Assembly (NCBI GenBank): GCA_012840925.1
Contig: DUVS01000015.1
Location: 55,142-119,141 of the forward strand
DNA: 64,000 bases
Reading direction: 5' to 3'
DNA from: Bacillota bacterium
GTDB taxonomy: Bacteria > Bacillota > Limnochordia > Darwinibacteriales > DTU012
How positions within the stretch are numbered: the first letter of the stretch is position 1; each line of letters opens with the position of its first letter. Positions 47,857 through 56,038 of the stretch are shown here, in pieces. Below the pieces are notes generated by a model, which searched no databases, was not told the DNA's origin, and saw only the letters and a program-made list of their open reading frames with translations. The position numbers and the translations under genes are program-made.

Positions 47857-49476
47857 ATGAATTTAAAGAAGGACATCCCAGCACTGGTAATCTATGCTTT
47901 GATTGGGATCGTTTTAGCTGGTTTGGTGAATACGGTACAGGCTTTTACCACTCAAATGCTCGATCAGAGCATGGTCCGGATATTTGTCAGTAACAATCAA
48001 CAAGCTCACAAAGTGGCTGAACAGATTAAAAATGTTGATGGTATCGTCAAGGTGCAGATTGTGAAACAGGATCAGGCGGCGGCTGAATTTGAGGGTGCTT
48101 TAGGCTATCCTTGGCCGGGAGCAGATCCTTTACCTGCATATCTGGATGTTGTTGTCGAGCCTGCGCAGGCAGCTGCGGTAATCGACAGCCTGGAAGCTGT
48201 TTCCGGCATTGAGTATCTTGCTTATCATCAGGAGAAAATGGAACAACTTGCAGGGCTTGTCATGATTCTCCACCGGGCACATGGTTTACTGCTGCTGTTG
48301 GCCCTTGTCCCTGCTGTAGGATTGATACAGAAACTAGGTACCGTTTGGAGACGCACTTCACTTAAGCCCGCAGTTCACTGCGGTTTGTTGGTTGTAATTT
48401 TGGCTGGGCTTCTGGCACCCCAGGTTGTCCAGGCTCAGACCCCCACTGAGTTGAGACAGGTTTACCGGGAGGCGGAGGCTGCACTTGAAGAGCTGCACAA
48501 AGACTCAGACAAATTGGAGAAAGATGCCGCCGATCTGGAAAAGAAGGTGGAATCGGGCGAGAAAAACTATGCCCAGAAACAATCTGAGCTGAAGCAAACC
48601 CAGTCAGCTTTAAGCCAGTTCCAAGATCAGATCAGCCGGCTGCAGTCGCAGTTTGAGAGCGTAAAGCAGGAGGAGCAAGGGGAAGCCAGGCATTATCAAC
48701 AAACGGTTTCCCGGCTGCAAGAGGCAGTCAATTTAGCAGTTCAAGGCATGGTTGAACATGAACCAAAGGCCAGCCTGTTCCTGGACTATCTGCTTCATAC
48801 CAGCGGTAATGCATATGCTAAGGCTTCTACCAGCCTGGCCAGCAGCCAAGATCGGCAGCAAGAGCTGGCGCAAAAACTGGTTGAGCTGGAAAAAGAACAA
48901 CAGCAGTTGGATCAGCAGCTGAGCGAGCTGAAGTACGATCGGGATCAGATTGGCCGGGAATTAACTCAGAACAGGCAGCAGTTGTCCCAAGTACGGCAAG
49001 AGCTTGCAGCAGTTCAGCGAATGATCTATACACAGGAAAGCCGAGTCTGGCATGCAAAGCGGGATCTTAGGGAAACGCTTGGGTTCACTGATTTTGCCTG
49101 GCCGCTGGCGGTAAAAGGTGTGGTATCTTCTGACTATGGCCTGCGGCTCCATCCCATCTTCGATGAAGAGCGCTTTCATACAGGCATTGATTTTGCTTGT
49201 GAAACTGGCGTCCCCATCAAGGCGGCAGCAGCCGGCAAAGTTGTCCTCAGCGAAGATTATAATGGATATGGGCTGGCGGTGGTGATTGATCACGGCAGCG
49301 GAGTAAGCACGCTCTATGGCCATGCTTCAAAGCTGCTGGTCAAAGCCGGTGAGGAAGTCCAAGCCGGAGAGACCATTGCCCTTGTCGGTTCCACTGGCAT
49401 CAGCACCGGCCCGCATTTGCACTTTGAAGTCCGCCAGGATCAAAAGCATGTTGATCCGTGGATTTGGCTAGGTTAA
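47857..49476 (+). CDS. FtsX extracellular domain fused to EnvC-like coiled coil and M23 peptidase
   Basis: A single 539-residue frame holds two proteins that are normally separate. Residues 8-28 are a membrane helix and 39-133 an FtsX-type extracellular domain (MVRIFVSNNQ, DPLPAYLDVVV, VSGIEYLAYHQEKMEQL). Residues 142-157 are a second helix, 158-174 a positive loop with K159, R165, R166 and K170, and 175-193 a third helix resembling a signal peptide. Residues 197-405 are a long coiled coil and 420-536 an M23 (LytM) domain. M23 zinc ligands are intact: His441 and Asp445 (HTGID), and His520/His522 (HLH), with YGH at 487-489. The FtsX permease C-terminus is absent and no ftsE lies next door. RBS AAGGAG precedes ATG. 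It is followed by ctpA, as ftsX is in B. subtilis. A contiguous frame argues against a frameshift artefact. Confidence 0.9.
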   Translation: MNLKKDIPALVIYALIGIVLAGLVNTVQAFTTQMLDQSMVRIFVSNNQQAHKVAEQIKNVDGIVKVQIVKQDQAAAEFEGALGYPWPGADPLPAYLDVVVEPAQAAAVIDSLEAVSGIEYLAYHQEKMEQLAGLVMILHRAHGLLLLLALVPAVGLIQKLGTVWRRTSLKPAVHCGLLVVILAGLLAPQVVQAQTPTELRQVYREAEAALEELHKDSDKLEKDAADLEKKVESGEKNYAQKQSELKQTQSALSQFQDQISRLQSQFESVKQEEQGEARHYQQTVSRLQEAVNLAVQGMVEHEPKASLFLDYLLHTSGNAYAKASTSLASSQDRQQELAQKLVELEKEQQQLDQQLSELKYDRDQIGRELTQNRQQLSQVRQELAAVQRMIYTQESRVWHAKRDLRETLGFTDFAWPLAVKGVVSSDYGLRLHPIFDEERFHTGIDFACETGVPIKAAAAGKVVLSEDYNGYGLAVVIDHGSGVSTLYGHASKLLVKAGEEVQAGETIALVGSTGISTGPHLHFEVRQDQKHVDPWIWLG

Positions 49477-49586
49477 CTGATCATGGTTGCAGGAATTTTG
49501 CCTGTTTAATGAGAAGTGATAGTGAGCAGTACTGTAATATTGAGTAACGGAATCTGAATAGAATTGGTAGTAAAGGCGGTGAACCG

Positions 49587-50789
49587 GTGAAACGCAGAAT
49601 AACTATTCTAGGCGCAGCATTAGCATTATTGGTTGTAGCTTTGATCTATGGTTCAGTCCTCTCCAGTGTTGGTGGAGTTGAACAAGCAGTAAATGCCGGA
49701 GACCTGGATAATTTGCTGGAAGTAGTGTCTTTGGTAAGGTCCCGTTTCTATAAACCAGTTGAAGTGGCTGATCTGCTCAGTGCCTACGCCCGGACCGGAA
49801 GTATCAGAGGGATGCTGGCGGAAGCACTGGAAGATCCATATACACGGCTGATGGACCAGCATGCCTATGATAGCCTGATGAGCGACACTAGTGGTGTGTT
49901 CGGTGGTATTGGGATCGTAATTGGAATTCGCGACGACGAGCTGACCATTGTCTCTCCTATCAAAGGTACACCTGGCGAACGGGCAGGGCTGCGGGGAAAC
50001 GATAAAATTATCAGGATTGGCGATCGCGGCACGGAATTCATGACCACAGACGAGGCTGCCAGCCTGATGCGGGGAGAACCGGGCACAGAGGTAACAATTA
50101 CTATCCGTCGCGGGGAAGAGGTCTTTGACGTTACAATTGTCCGGGATATCATCAATGTCATGTCTGTGGAAGAAGCGGAAATGATTCAACCGGGCATTGG
50201 TTATATTCGTTTGACCAGCTTCTCGGATCGCACCTACCATGAACTGGTCACAGCTCTAAGTGAGCTGGACGCCGAGGGCATGCAAGGGCTCATTCTTGAC
50301 CTGCGCTTTAATCCCGGCGGTACACTGAGTGCAGCAATCCAGGTAGCCGATGAATTTGTCGCCAGCGGCCCTCTTATCCATTTTGAGGATCGCAATGGTG
50401 ACCGGGCTAGTTGGGATGCGTTGGAAGCCGGGACAAGAAAGCCGATTCCCATGGTGATTCTGGTCAACGGCTCAAGTGCCAGTGCCTCTGAAATTGTAGC
50501 GGGAGCGCTGCGCGATCATGGGTTGGCAGTCCTGGTGGGAACTAAAACGTTTGGTAAAGGGGTGGTACAGACAGTGGTGCCCCTGCGCGACGGAGGAGCA
50601 CTCAGCCTGACAGAACAAATCTACCTTACTGCCGGGGGGCATGACATCAACCACTCAGGCATTGAACCTGATTATGAGCTGGAAATCAGTGATGAGGAGT
50701 TGGAAGCCATCTTCTTAGGCGAAGCTGAGGTGGACCGGCAGCTGGAAAAGGCGATCGAGATTGTTTCCGCGCAGCTTTATGGAGAATAA
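49587..50789 (+). CDS. ctpA: CtpA/CtpB-like S41 carboxyl-terminal processing protease
   Basis: The 400-residue exported protease has a signal/membrane anchor (ITILGAALALLVVALIYGSVL), an N-terminal helical part, a PDZ domain (about 103-188, GIGIVIGIRDDELTIVSPIKGTPGERAGLRGNDKI) and an S41 core. The catalytic Ser lies in NGSSASASE (residues 295-302), with Lys324 in FGKG. It is the next gene after the ftsX-derived fusion, as ctpB follows ftsX in B. subtilis. A substrate among wall-hydrolase regulators is possible. GTG start. Confidence 0.95.
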   Translation: MKRRITILGAALALLVVALIYGSVLSSVGGVEQAVNAGDLDNLLEVVSLVRSRFYKPVEVADLLSAYARTGSIRGMLAEALEDPYTRLMDQHAYDSLMSDTSGVFGGIGIVIGIRDDELTIVSPIKGTPGERAGLRGNDKIIRIGDRGTEFMTTDEAASLMRGEPGTEVTITIRRGEEVFDVTIVRDIINVMSVEEAEMIQPGIGYIRLTSFSDRTYHELVTALSELDAEGMQGLILDLRFNPGGTLSAAIQVADEFVASGPLIHFEDRNGDRASWDALEAGTRKPIPMVILVNGSSASASEIVAGALRDHGLAVLVGTKTFGKGVVQTVVPLRDGGALSLTEQIYLTAGGHDINHSGIEPDYELEISDEELEAIFLGEAEVDRQLEKAIEIVSAQLYGE

Positions 50790-50794
50790 GTGCA

Positions 50795-50817
50795 AACCCC
50801 GGTCTCCGGGGTTTTTT
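50795..50817 (+). terminator. Intrinsic terminator of ctpA
   Basis: AACCCCGG (50795-50802), loop TCT, CCGGGGTT (50806-50813), then four T. Confidence 0.85.
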
Positions 50818-50836
50818 GTAGATGGAGGTTGGATTT

Positions 50837-52090
50837 GTGGGTAACTTGCCTAAGGTAATTGCATTGTTATTCCGGATGCTGCCCTTGATATTGCTGGACC
50901 CAGTCTATCTGACACTCTTGGTGATGTTGGGTTTCATAATATACAGTCAATACCGGCGGGTTTATGTGATGCAGCAGCGGCTGTTTGGCCTCAACAGGGG
51001 CATTCCCTGGAAAGAGACTGCTGTCAGTTTCGGCTACGGTTTGTTAGGCGGTATTGTCGCCAGTATTCTATTCGTAATGCTGGGGATCAGCCTGTCCAGC
51101 ACCGGGATTGCCTTTGTGTGGCTGACAGCTTTAATCTTGATGCTCTTTAACCCTCGGTTTTTGTGCTTTGCCTATGCAGGCGGGATTGTCAGCCTGGTGC
51201 ATCTGATCTTTGGATTTCCCAAAGTAGGCGTCACTTCGATCATGGGTTTGGTTGCCGTCTTGCATCTGGTAGAGGCATTATTGATCTTTTTGAACGGGCA
51301 TCGTAATTCCATGCCCATATATATCCAGGACAGCGAAGGCAGGGTTGTGGGAGGATTCAGTTTACAGCGGTTCTGGCCCCTTCCATTTATTACAGTGCTG
51401 GCTACTGCAGAGTTGAGTTCTGCCCTGGAATCGGCAATTGCCATGCCTGACTGGTGGCCGTTGTTGAAACCGGAAATTCTAGTCCCGGCAGGCCTCACCT
51501 TGGTATTCAGATTGTCACCGATCTTTGCCGGGCTGGGATACAGCGATATTGCCATTTCCAGCCTGCCGGAGGCCAAAGCAGCCTACTCTGCCCGCAACTT
51601 GTTCTTATACAGCATAGTTCTGTTAGGCTTGACAGTGCTGGCTGACCGGTATCCCTATTTAGAGCTGATTCCGGTCTTGTTTGCTCCCCTGGGCCACGAA
51701 TGGGTGATACGTTTCGGGCAGCAGCGGGAAAAAAAGCGAGCTTCAGTCTTCACTTACTCCAACGGAGTAATGGTTTTGGATATCTATCCCAATTCACCAG
51801 CAGCCAAAATGGGTTTATCTACGGGAGATGTCATCTTAAGGATCAACGATATCAGCATTACCAGCCCGCAGCAGTTGATTGCTGAAATCGGGCCGTGGAT
51901 CATTGACCCCACCTTGACAGTTAAGAATGTGTTCAGCAACAGTCCGCCGCGTCAGATTAAGTTTAAAGGCAAAATTCCTCCCCTGGGGTTTATTCCGGTA
52001 CCACAACCTAATCAACCTGTATACATGGTGATGCGTGAAACCTGGTTGAAACGCGCCCTCAGGCAGTGGTGGCGGAATCGGAAGAGGTGA
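50837..52090 (+). CDS. MinJ-like PDZ membrane protein
   Basis: The 417-residue product has about seven or eight N-terminal membrane helices and a C-terminal PDZ domain (residues about 305-380, GVMVLDIYPNSPAAKMGLSTGDVILRINDISITSPQQL). B. subtilis MinJ (YvjD) has this design and lies at the same place between ctpB and the uvr genes; MinJ links DivIVA to MinD at division sites. Sequence identity to MinJ is not shown. GTG 50837 is chosen because GGAGG is eight bases ahead; an ATG five codons earlier is inside that site. Confidence 0.8.
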   Translation: MGNLPKVIALLFRMLPLILLDPVYLTLLVMLGFIIYSQYRRVYVMQQRLFGLNRGIPWKETAVSFGYGLLGGIVASILFVMLGISLSSTGIAFVWLTALILMLFNPRFLCFAYAGGIVSLVHLIFGFPKVGVTSIMGLVAVLHLVEALLIFLNGHRNSMPIYIQDSEGRVVGGFSLQRFWPLPFITVLATAELSSALESAIAMPDWWPLLKPEILVPAGLTLVFRLSPIFAGLGYSDIAISSLPEAKAAYSARNLFLYSIVLLGLTVLADRYPYLELIPVLFAPLGHEWVIRFGQQREKKRASVFTYSNGVMVLDIYPNSPAAKMGLSTGDVILRINDISITSPQQLIAEIGPWIIDPTLTVKNVFSNSPPRQIKFKGKIPPLGFIPVPQPNQPVYMVMRETWLKRALRQWWRNRKR

Positions 52091-52095
52091 GCCGG

Positions 52096-53427
52096 ATGCA
52101 GCGTAAATCGAGACCTATACGTTACCCGTTTGCTGTTGCGATCCTTTTGCTCTGCTGCCTTGTGAGCATTACCGCCGTTTGGTTTGCTTTGCACAGGTTG
52201 ACGGCAGGGACAGACGCAACGGAAAATGCCGGTTCGAATCTTAATTTGCCACCCCAGCACTACCTGGAAGAGTCATCCCAGCCAGATCCGGAGGGCAGTG
52301 CCCAGTCAGACTGGGAGGGTCGCTACCTTTCTGTTGAGGACAAGCTTTCCTTTGTTGAGGACTACTTGAATCAGTACGGCTATCTCCTTTTAGAGACTGT
52401 GATCGAGCCTACTGAACCTCTGGTCGAATATCTTGTAGTTCCTACCAGTCTGGATGTGGATTTCATGGAAATGGTCATCGGGCTGGAAACCGAGCTGTGG
52501 AGGCGCCACAGGTGGGCTTTCCGTACTGATTACAGTACCGGGGAGGTCGGAGCTTGCATTAGTCTGTGGGATGATCATAGTTGGCCCGACTCGCAGACGG
52601 CAGAGGAAATACTTGTTAGCTTTGAACTCTCAGTCAGGCAGCTTTCTCCGGCTCACCGGCGGCAGGCTGGGGGGCCAAAACTGGCGATTGTAATTGACGA
52701 CTGGGGTTATTCATCCCGGTATACAGAATCATTCTTGCAGTATCCGTTTCCGCTGACAGTGGCGATCATTCCCTATCTGGCTGAATCGTACCGCTTGGCC
52801 CAGGCGGCTTCTGCAGGCGGCCACGAAGTGATACTCCATCAGCCTATGGAAGCCCTTAACTCCGTTGTGGATCTTGGTGAGGGCGGGATTGTGACCTCTA
52901 TGGATCCTGACGAAATCCGGCAGCGCCTGGAGGAAAATATAGCCCATTTACCCATGATCGTTGGGGTCAATAACCATATGGGATCCAAGGCCACCTCAGA
53001 TCCGGAAACCATGGCGATCGTGCTGGAAACGTTCAAGTCTAAAGACCTGTATTTCCTGGACAGCTATACCACACCCTCTTCGGTAGCGGGTGACGTCGCA
53101 GCGCAGGTGGGGATTCCTTATGCAGTGAACAGTTTCTTTGTTGATAATGTCAATGAAGTTGAGGCTGTCAAGGAGCAGCTGCGGCGGAGTATGAATCAGG
53201 CAATCCGCAGTGGATCAGCAATTGCCATTGGCCATGTCCGTTCAGCCACAGCTGTCGCTATCTGGGAGATGATTCCCGAAATCGTGGCTGCGGGCGTTGA
53301 TTTGGTGCCTGTATCGCAGCTGCTGGTTTATCCGGAACCAGCGGTTGAGCCAGCTGATGATCAGACTGAGCTCTCTGAGGAAGAACCGGATCAGGGAGAT
53401 AATGATCCATTGCTCCCTTTGCGGTGA
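52096..53427 (+). CDS. Divergent polysaccharide deacetylase (YibQ/DUF610-like)
   Basis: The 443-residue product has an N-terminal membrane anchor (YPFAVAILLLCCLVSITAVWF), a low-complexity linker, and a deacetylase-like domain from about residue 190: PKLAIVIDDWGYSSRYTESFLQYPFPLTVAIIPYLAESYRLAQAASAGGHEVILHQPMEAL, then VNNHMGSKATSD. This is the DUF610 pattern; proteins of this type may modify peptidoglycan or surface sugars. ATG 52096 follows AGAGGTG. The 3' end overlaps the converging ppa gene by 37 bases. Confidence 0.85.
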   Translation: MQRKSRPIRYPFAVAILLLCCLVSITAVWFALHRLTAGTDATENAGSNLNLPPQHYLEESSQPDPEGSAQSDWEGRYLSVEDKLSFVEDYLNQYGYLLLETVIEPTEPLVEYLVVPTSLDVDFMEMVIGLETELWRRHRWAFRTDYSTGEVGACISLWDDHSWPDSQTAEEILVSFELSVRQLSPAHRRQAGGPKLAIVIDDWGYSSRYTESFLQYPFPLTVAIIPYLAESYRLAQAASAGGHEVILHQPMEALNSVVDLGEGGIVTSMDPDEIRQRLEENIAHLPMIVGVNNHMGSKATSDPETMAIVLETFKSKDLYFLDSYTTPSSVAGDVAAQVGIPYAVNSFFVDNVNEVEAVKEQLRRSMNQAIRSGSAIAIGHVRSATAVAIWEMIPEIVAAGVDLVPVSQLLVYPEPAVEPADDQTELSEEEPDQGDNDPLLPLR

Positions 53428-53894
53428 TTGGCAAGGGCTTGTTCGATCACTTGAACAGCCACCTGTCGCGGATGCCAGTTACCGGTTCTGGTTTTCTTTT
53501 TCTCCAATTCTTTGTAGACCTGAAAGAAGTGGGTCACTTCGTGGAGCAGGTGCTCCGGCACGTCATCGAGGTCATTGACCCAGTTCCACTGTGGATCGCG
53601 GACAGGTACGCAAAGAATTTTTTTGTCCGGCCCCTTTTCATCCCACATGTCGAAGACTCCGACCGGTTTCGATCGAATCATGCATCCGGGAAATGTTGCT
53701 TCACCAACAAGTACCAGGGCATCGAGGGGGTCGCCGTCTTCGGCGAGAGTCTCCGGGATGAAGCCATAGTCCGCAGGGTAATGGACAGCCGAGAACAGCA
53801 TTCGATCAAGGTAGAACAGGCCATCTTTTTGGTTGTACTCATATTTGTTGCGGCTGCCTTTCGGTATTTCCACCATTACGAGTACTTCCTTCAA
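53391..53894 (-). CDS. ppa: Inorganic pyrophosphatase (family I)
   Basis: The 167-residue cytoplasmic enzyme hydrolyses PPi and drives biosynthesis. Signature: EIPKGSRNKYEY (residues 9-20), RMLFSAVHYPADYGFIPETLAEDGDPLDALVL with the Asp cluster, and PVRDPQWNWVNDLDD. Start is TTG 53894; ATG 53876 six codons later has AAGGAAG eight bases upstream, but the longer N-terminus fits family I proteins. Converges on the deacetylase gene with a 37-base overlap, and diverges from uvrB. Confidence 0.95.
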   Translation of the reverse strand: MKEVLVMVEIPKGSRNKYEYNQKDGLFYLDRMLFSAVHYPADYGFIPETLAEDGDPLDALVLVGEATFPGCMIRSKPVGVFDMWDEKGPDKKILCVPVRDPQWNWVNDLDDVPEHLLHEVTHFFQVYKELEKKKTRTGNWHPRQVAVQVIEQALANHRKGSNGSLSP

Positions 53895-53919
53895 TGTATT
53901 CGCTTCCTTTCATCTATGG

Positions 53920-53925
53920 TATAAT
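53920..53925 (+). promoter_or_regulatory. -10 element candidate for uvrB
   Basis: A perfect TATAAT (53920-53925) lies upstream of uvrB, but the bases 17 upstream are a poor -35, so strength is unclear. Confidence 0.4.
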
Positions 53926-53989
53926 AGCAATTACTTCAGTAAGAATTTCGAGCAGGAAAATAAAAAACCATGCCGAAAATACGTAAGGA

Positions 53990-54014
53990 GAACATATGTG
54001 CGGGGAACATATGT
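53990..54014 (+). promoter_or_regulatory. Tandem GAACATATGT repeat, possible LexA (DinR) sites of uvrB
   Basis: GAACATATGT occurs at 53990-53999 and again at 54005-54014, 15 bases apart. The Bacillus LexA box is CGAACRNRYGTTCG. Each copy keeps GAAC and the central RNRY-GT but not the final TTC. uvrB is a known LexA target in Bacillus. The sites lie in the leader or N-terminal coding part, so occlusion of translation or transcription is possible. Confidence 0.5.
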
Positions 54015-54043
54015 ATGGATCTGTTGTGTCAGAAAGAAGGGAA

Positions 54044-56038
54044 ATGATGAATTCCAAAGCATTTCAGGTTGTGGCGCCTTTTGAGCCTGCCGGTGATCAA
54101 CCCCAGGCAATTGCCAAACTGGCAGAGGGGATCAGGTGCGGTTTGCACGCCCAGACCTTGCTCGGGGTTACCGGATCCGGGAAAACCTATACCATGGCCA
54201 AGGTAATCGAGGCTGTGCAGAAACCAACATTGGTGATTGCCCATAACAAGACGTTGGCGGCTCAGTTGTGCAATGAGTTTCGCGAATTCTTTCCCCATAA
54301 TGCGGTGCATTATTTTGTCAGCTACTATGATTATTACCAGCCTGAGGCTTATGTACCGCAAAGTGACACCTATATTGAAAAGGATGCATCGATCAATGAT
54401 GAGATTGATCGGCTCCGCCACGCAGCGACTAGTGCGCTTTTGCAGCGCCGGGACGTAGTTATTGTTGCCAGTGTTTCCTGTATCTATGGCTTAGGTTCTC
54501 CGGAAGATTACATTGGTTTGACTTTGTCGTTGAAAAGCGGCGAGTTTCGGGACCGCGATCATATTTTGCGCCGGCTGGTGGGAATTCAGTACGAACGGAA
54601 TGACATTGGCTTTCAGCGGGGGACTTTCCGAGTACGTGGCGATGTCATTGAAATCATTCCTGCTTACAGTGACAACGTTGTCCGCATCGAGCTGTTTGGT
54701 GACGAAGTGGAACGGATCCTGGAACTGGATCCCATTACCGGGGAAGTACTGGCGGAGAATGAAGAAATCATGATTTATCCCGCCTCCCACTTCGTAACTT
54801 CTACAGAGAAACTGCAGCGGGCCATCAAGTCGATTGAAATGGAACTGGCAGAAGTGCTGCAGAAGCTGAAGGCAGAAAACAAACTGCTGGAAGCGCAGCG
54901 GTTGGAACAGCGGACCCGCTATGATCTGGAGATGCTGGAACAGATGGGTTTTTGCCAGGGGATTGAGAATTACTCCCGGCACCTCTCGGGACGGGCGGAA
55001 GGGGAAATGCCGTCGACGCTGTTGGATTACTTTCCCAAGGATTTTCTCATGTTCATCGATGAGTCCCATGTGACCATCCCTCAGATCAGAGGCATGTACC
55101 ATGGGGATCGATCCCGTAAGGAGACTTTGGTCAAGTATGGATTCCGCCTGCCATCGGCACTGGACAACCGGCCTCTAACGTTTCCTGAATTTGAATCCCA
55201 TATCAATCAGGTGATCTTTGTCTCGGCCACTCCCGGTCCGTATGAGATTGAACATGAGCAGCAGCGGGTGGAGCAGATCCTGCGGCCGACGGGCCTGGTG
55301 GACCCGGAAATTGTTGTCCGCTCGACTAAAGGCCAGATCGACGACTTGCTGGATGAAATTGAAAAGACCGTAGCCCGCAAGGAACGGGTCCTGGTTACGA
55401 CACTGACCAAGAAAATGGCAGAGGACTTGACCGATTATCTGGCTGATGTTGGTATCAAAGTCCGCTACCTCCACTCCGATATTGAAACTTTGGACCGGGT
55501 GGAAATCTTAAGGGATTTGCGCACCGGTGAATTTGATGTGCTGGTTGGTATTAATTTGCTGCGGGAGGGCCTCGATCTGCCGGAGGTATCTTTGGTAGCC
55601 ATTCTGGACGCAGACAAAGAGGGCTTTCTCCGCTCAGAGCGATCATTGATTCAGACCATCGGCCGGGCCGCCAGAAATGTAAACGGCCGGGTGGTCATGT
55701 ATGCCGATACGATCACCAAGTCGATGGAAATTGCCATATCCGAAACAAACCGCCGCCGGCGGCTGCAGATGGCTCACAATGAAAAACACGGGATTACGCC
55801 TCAAACCATCAAAAAAGAGGTTAAGGACATTGTCCAGGCAGTCCGGGCAGCCGAGGACAGCGGCGAGTATCAAGTTGATGTCACGCCGGACAAGGCTGCA
55901 TTGAAAGACATCATCAGCTATATCAAGGATTTGGAACAGCAGATGTACCGTGCCGCAAGTGATCTGGAATTTGAACTCGCAGCTCAACTGCGGGATCGGA
56001 TCAAAGAATTACGCCAGGAAGTGGGGTTAACCGATTGA
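54044..56038 (+). CDS. uvrB: UvrABC excision nuclease subunit B
   Basis: DNA damage verification helicase subunit. The 664-residue product has the opening [15 protein letters not shown], Walker [12 protein letters not shown] near residue 40, [23 protein letters not shown] (beta-hairpin), [14 protein letters not shown], and a C-terminal UVR domain ([17 protein letters not shown]). Start: ATG-ATG at 54044/54047 has AAGGG and gives the usual N-terminus. ATG 53996 has a stronger AAGGAG but adds 16 unusual residues that include the repeat; it cannot be excluded. Followed directly by uvrA. Confidence 0.97.
   Translation: MMNSKAFQVVAPFEPAGDQPQAIAKLAEGIRCGLHAQTLLGVTGSGKTYTMAKVIEAVQKPTLVIAHNKTLAAQLCNEFREFFPHNAVHYFVSYYDYYQPEAYVPQSDTYIEKDASINDEIDRLRHAATSALLQRRDVVIVASVSCIYGLGSPEDYIGLTLSLKSGEFRDRDHILRRLVGIQYERNDIGFQRGTFRVRGDVIEIIPAYSDNVVRIELFGDEVERILELDPITGEVLAENEEIMIYPASHFVTSTEKLQRAIKSIEMELAEVLQKLKAENKLLEAQRLEQRTRYDLEMLEQMGFCQGIENYSRHLSGRAEGEMPSTLLDYFPKDFLMFIDESHVTIPQIRGMYHGDRSRKETLVKYGFRLPSALDNRPLTFPEFESHINQVIFVSATPGPYEIEHEQQRVEQILRPTGLVDPEIVVRSTKGQIDDLLDEIEKTVARKERVLVTTLTKKMAEDLTDYLADVGIKVRYLHSDIETLDRVEILRDLRTGEFDVLVGINLLREGLDLPEVSLVAILDADKEGFLRSERSLIQTIGRAARNVNGRVVMYADTITKSMEIAISETNRRRRLQMAHNEKHGITPQTIKKEVKDIVQAVRAAEDSGEYQVDVTPDKAALKDIISYIKDLEQQMYRAASDLEFELAAQLRDRIKELRQEVGLTD

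Noticed and set aside
47857..49476. Reading the FtsX-EnvC ORF as a sequencing frameshift joining two genes
   Set aside because: The frame is open without a stop over 539 codons, the loop between helices is positive-inside, and both parts are well formed; a read-level check is still listed.
49477..49586. Promoter for ctpA
   Set aside because: Several TTG- and TAxAAT-like words occur but none has a spacer near 17, so no promoter was called.
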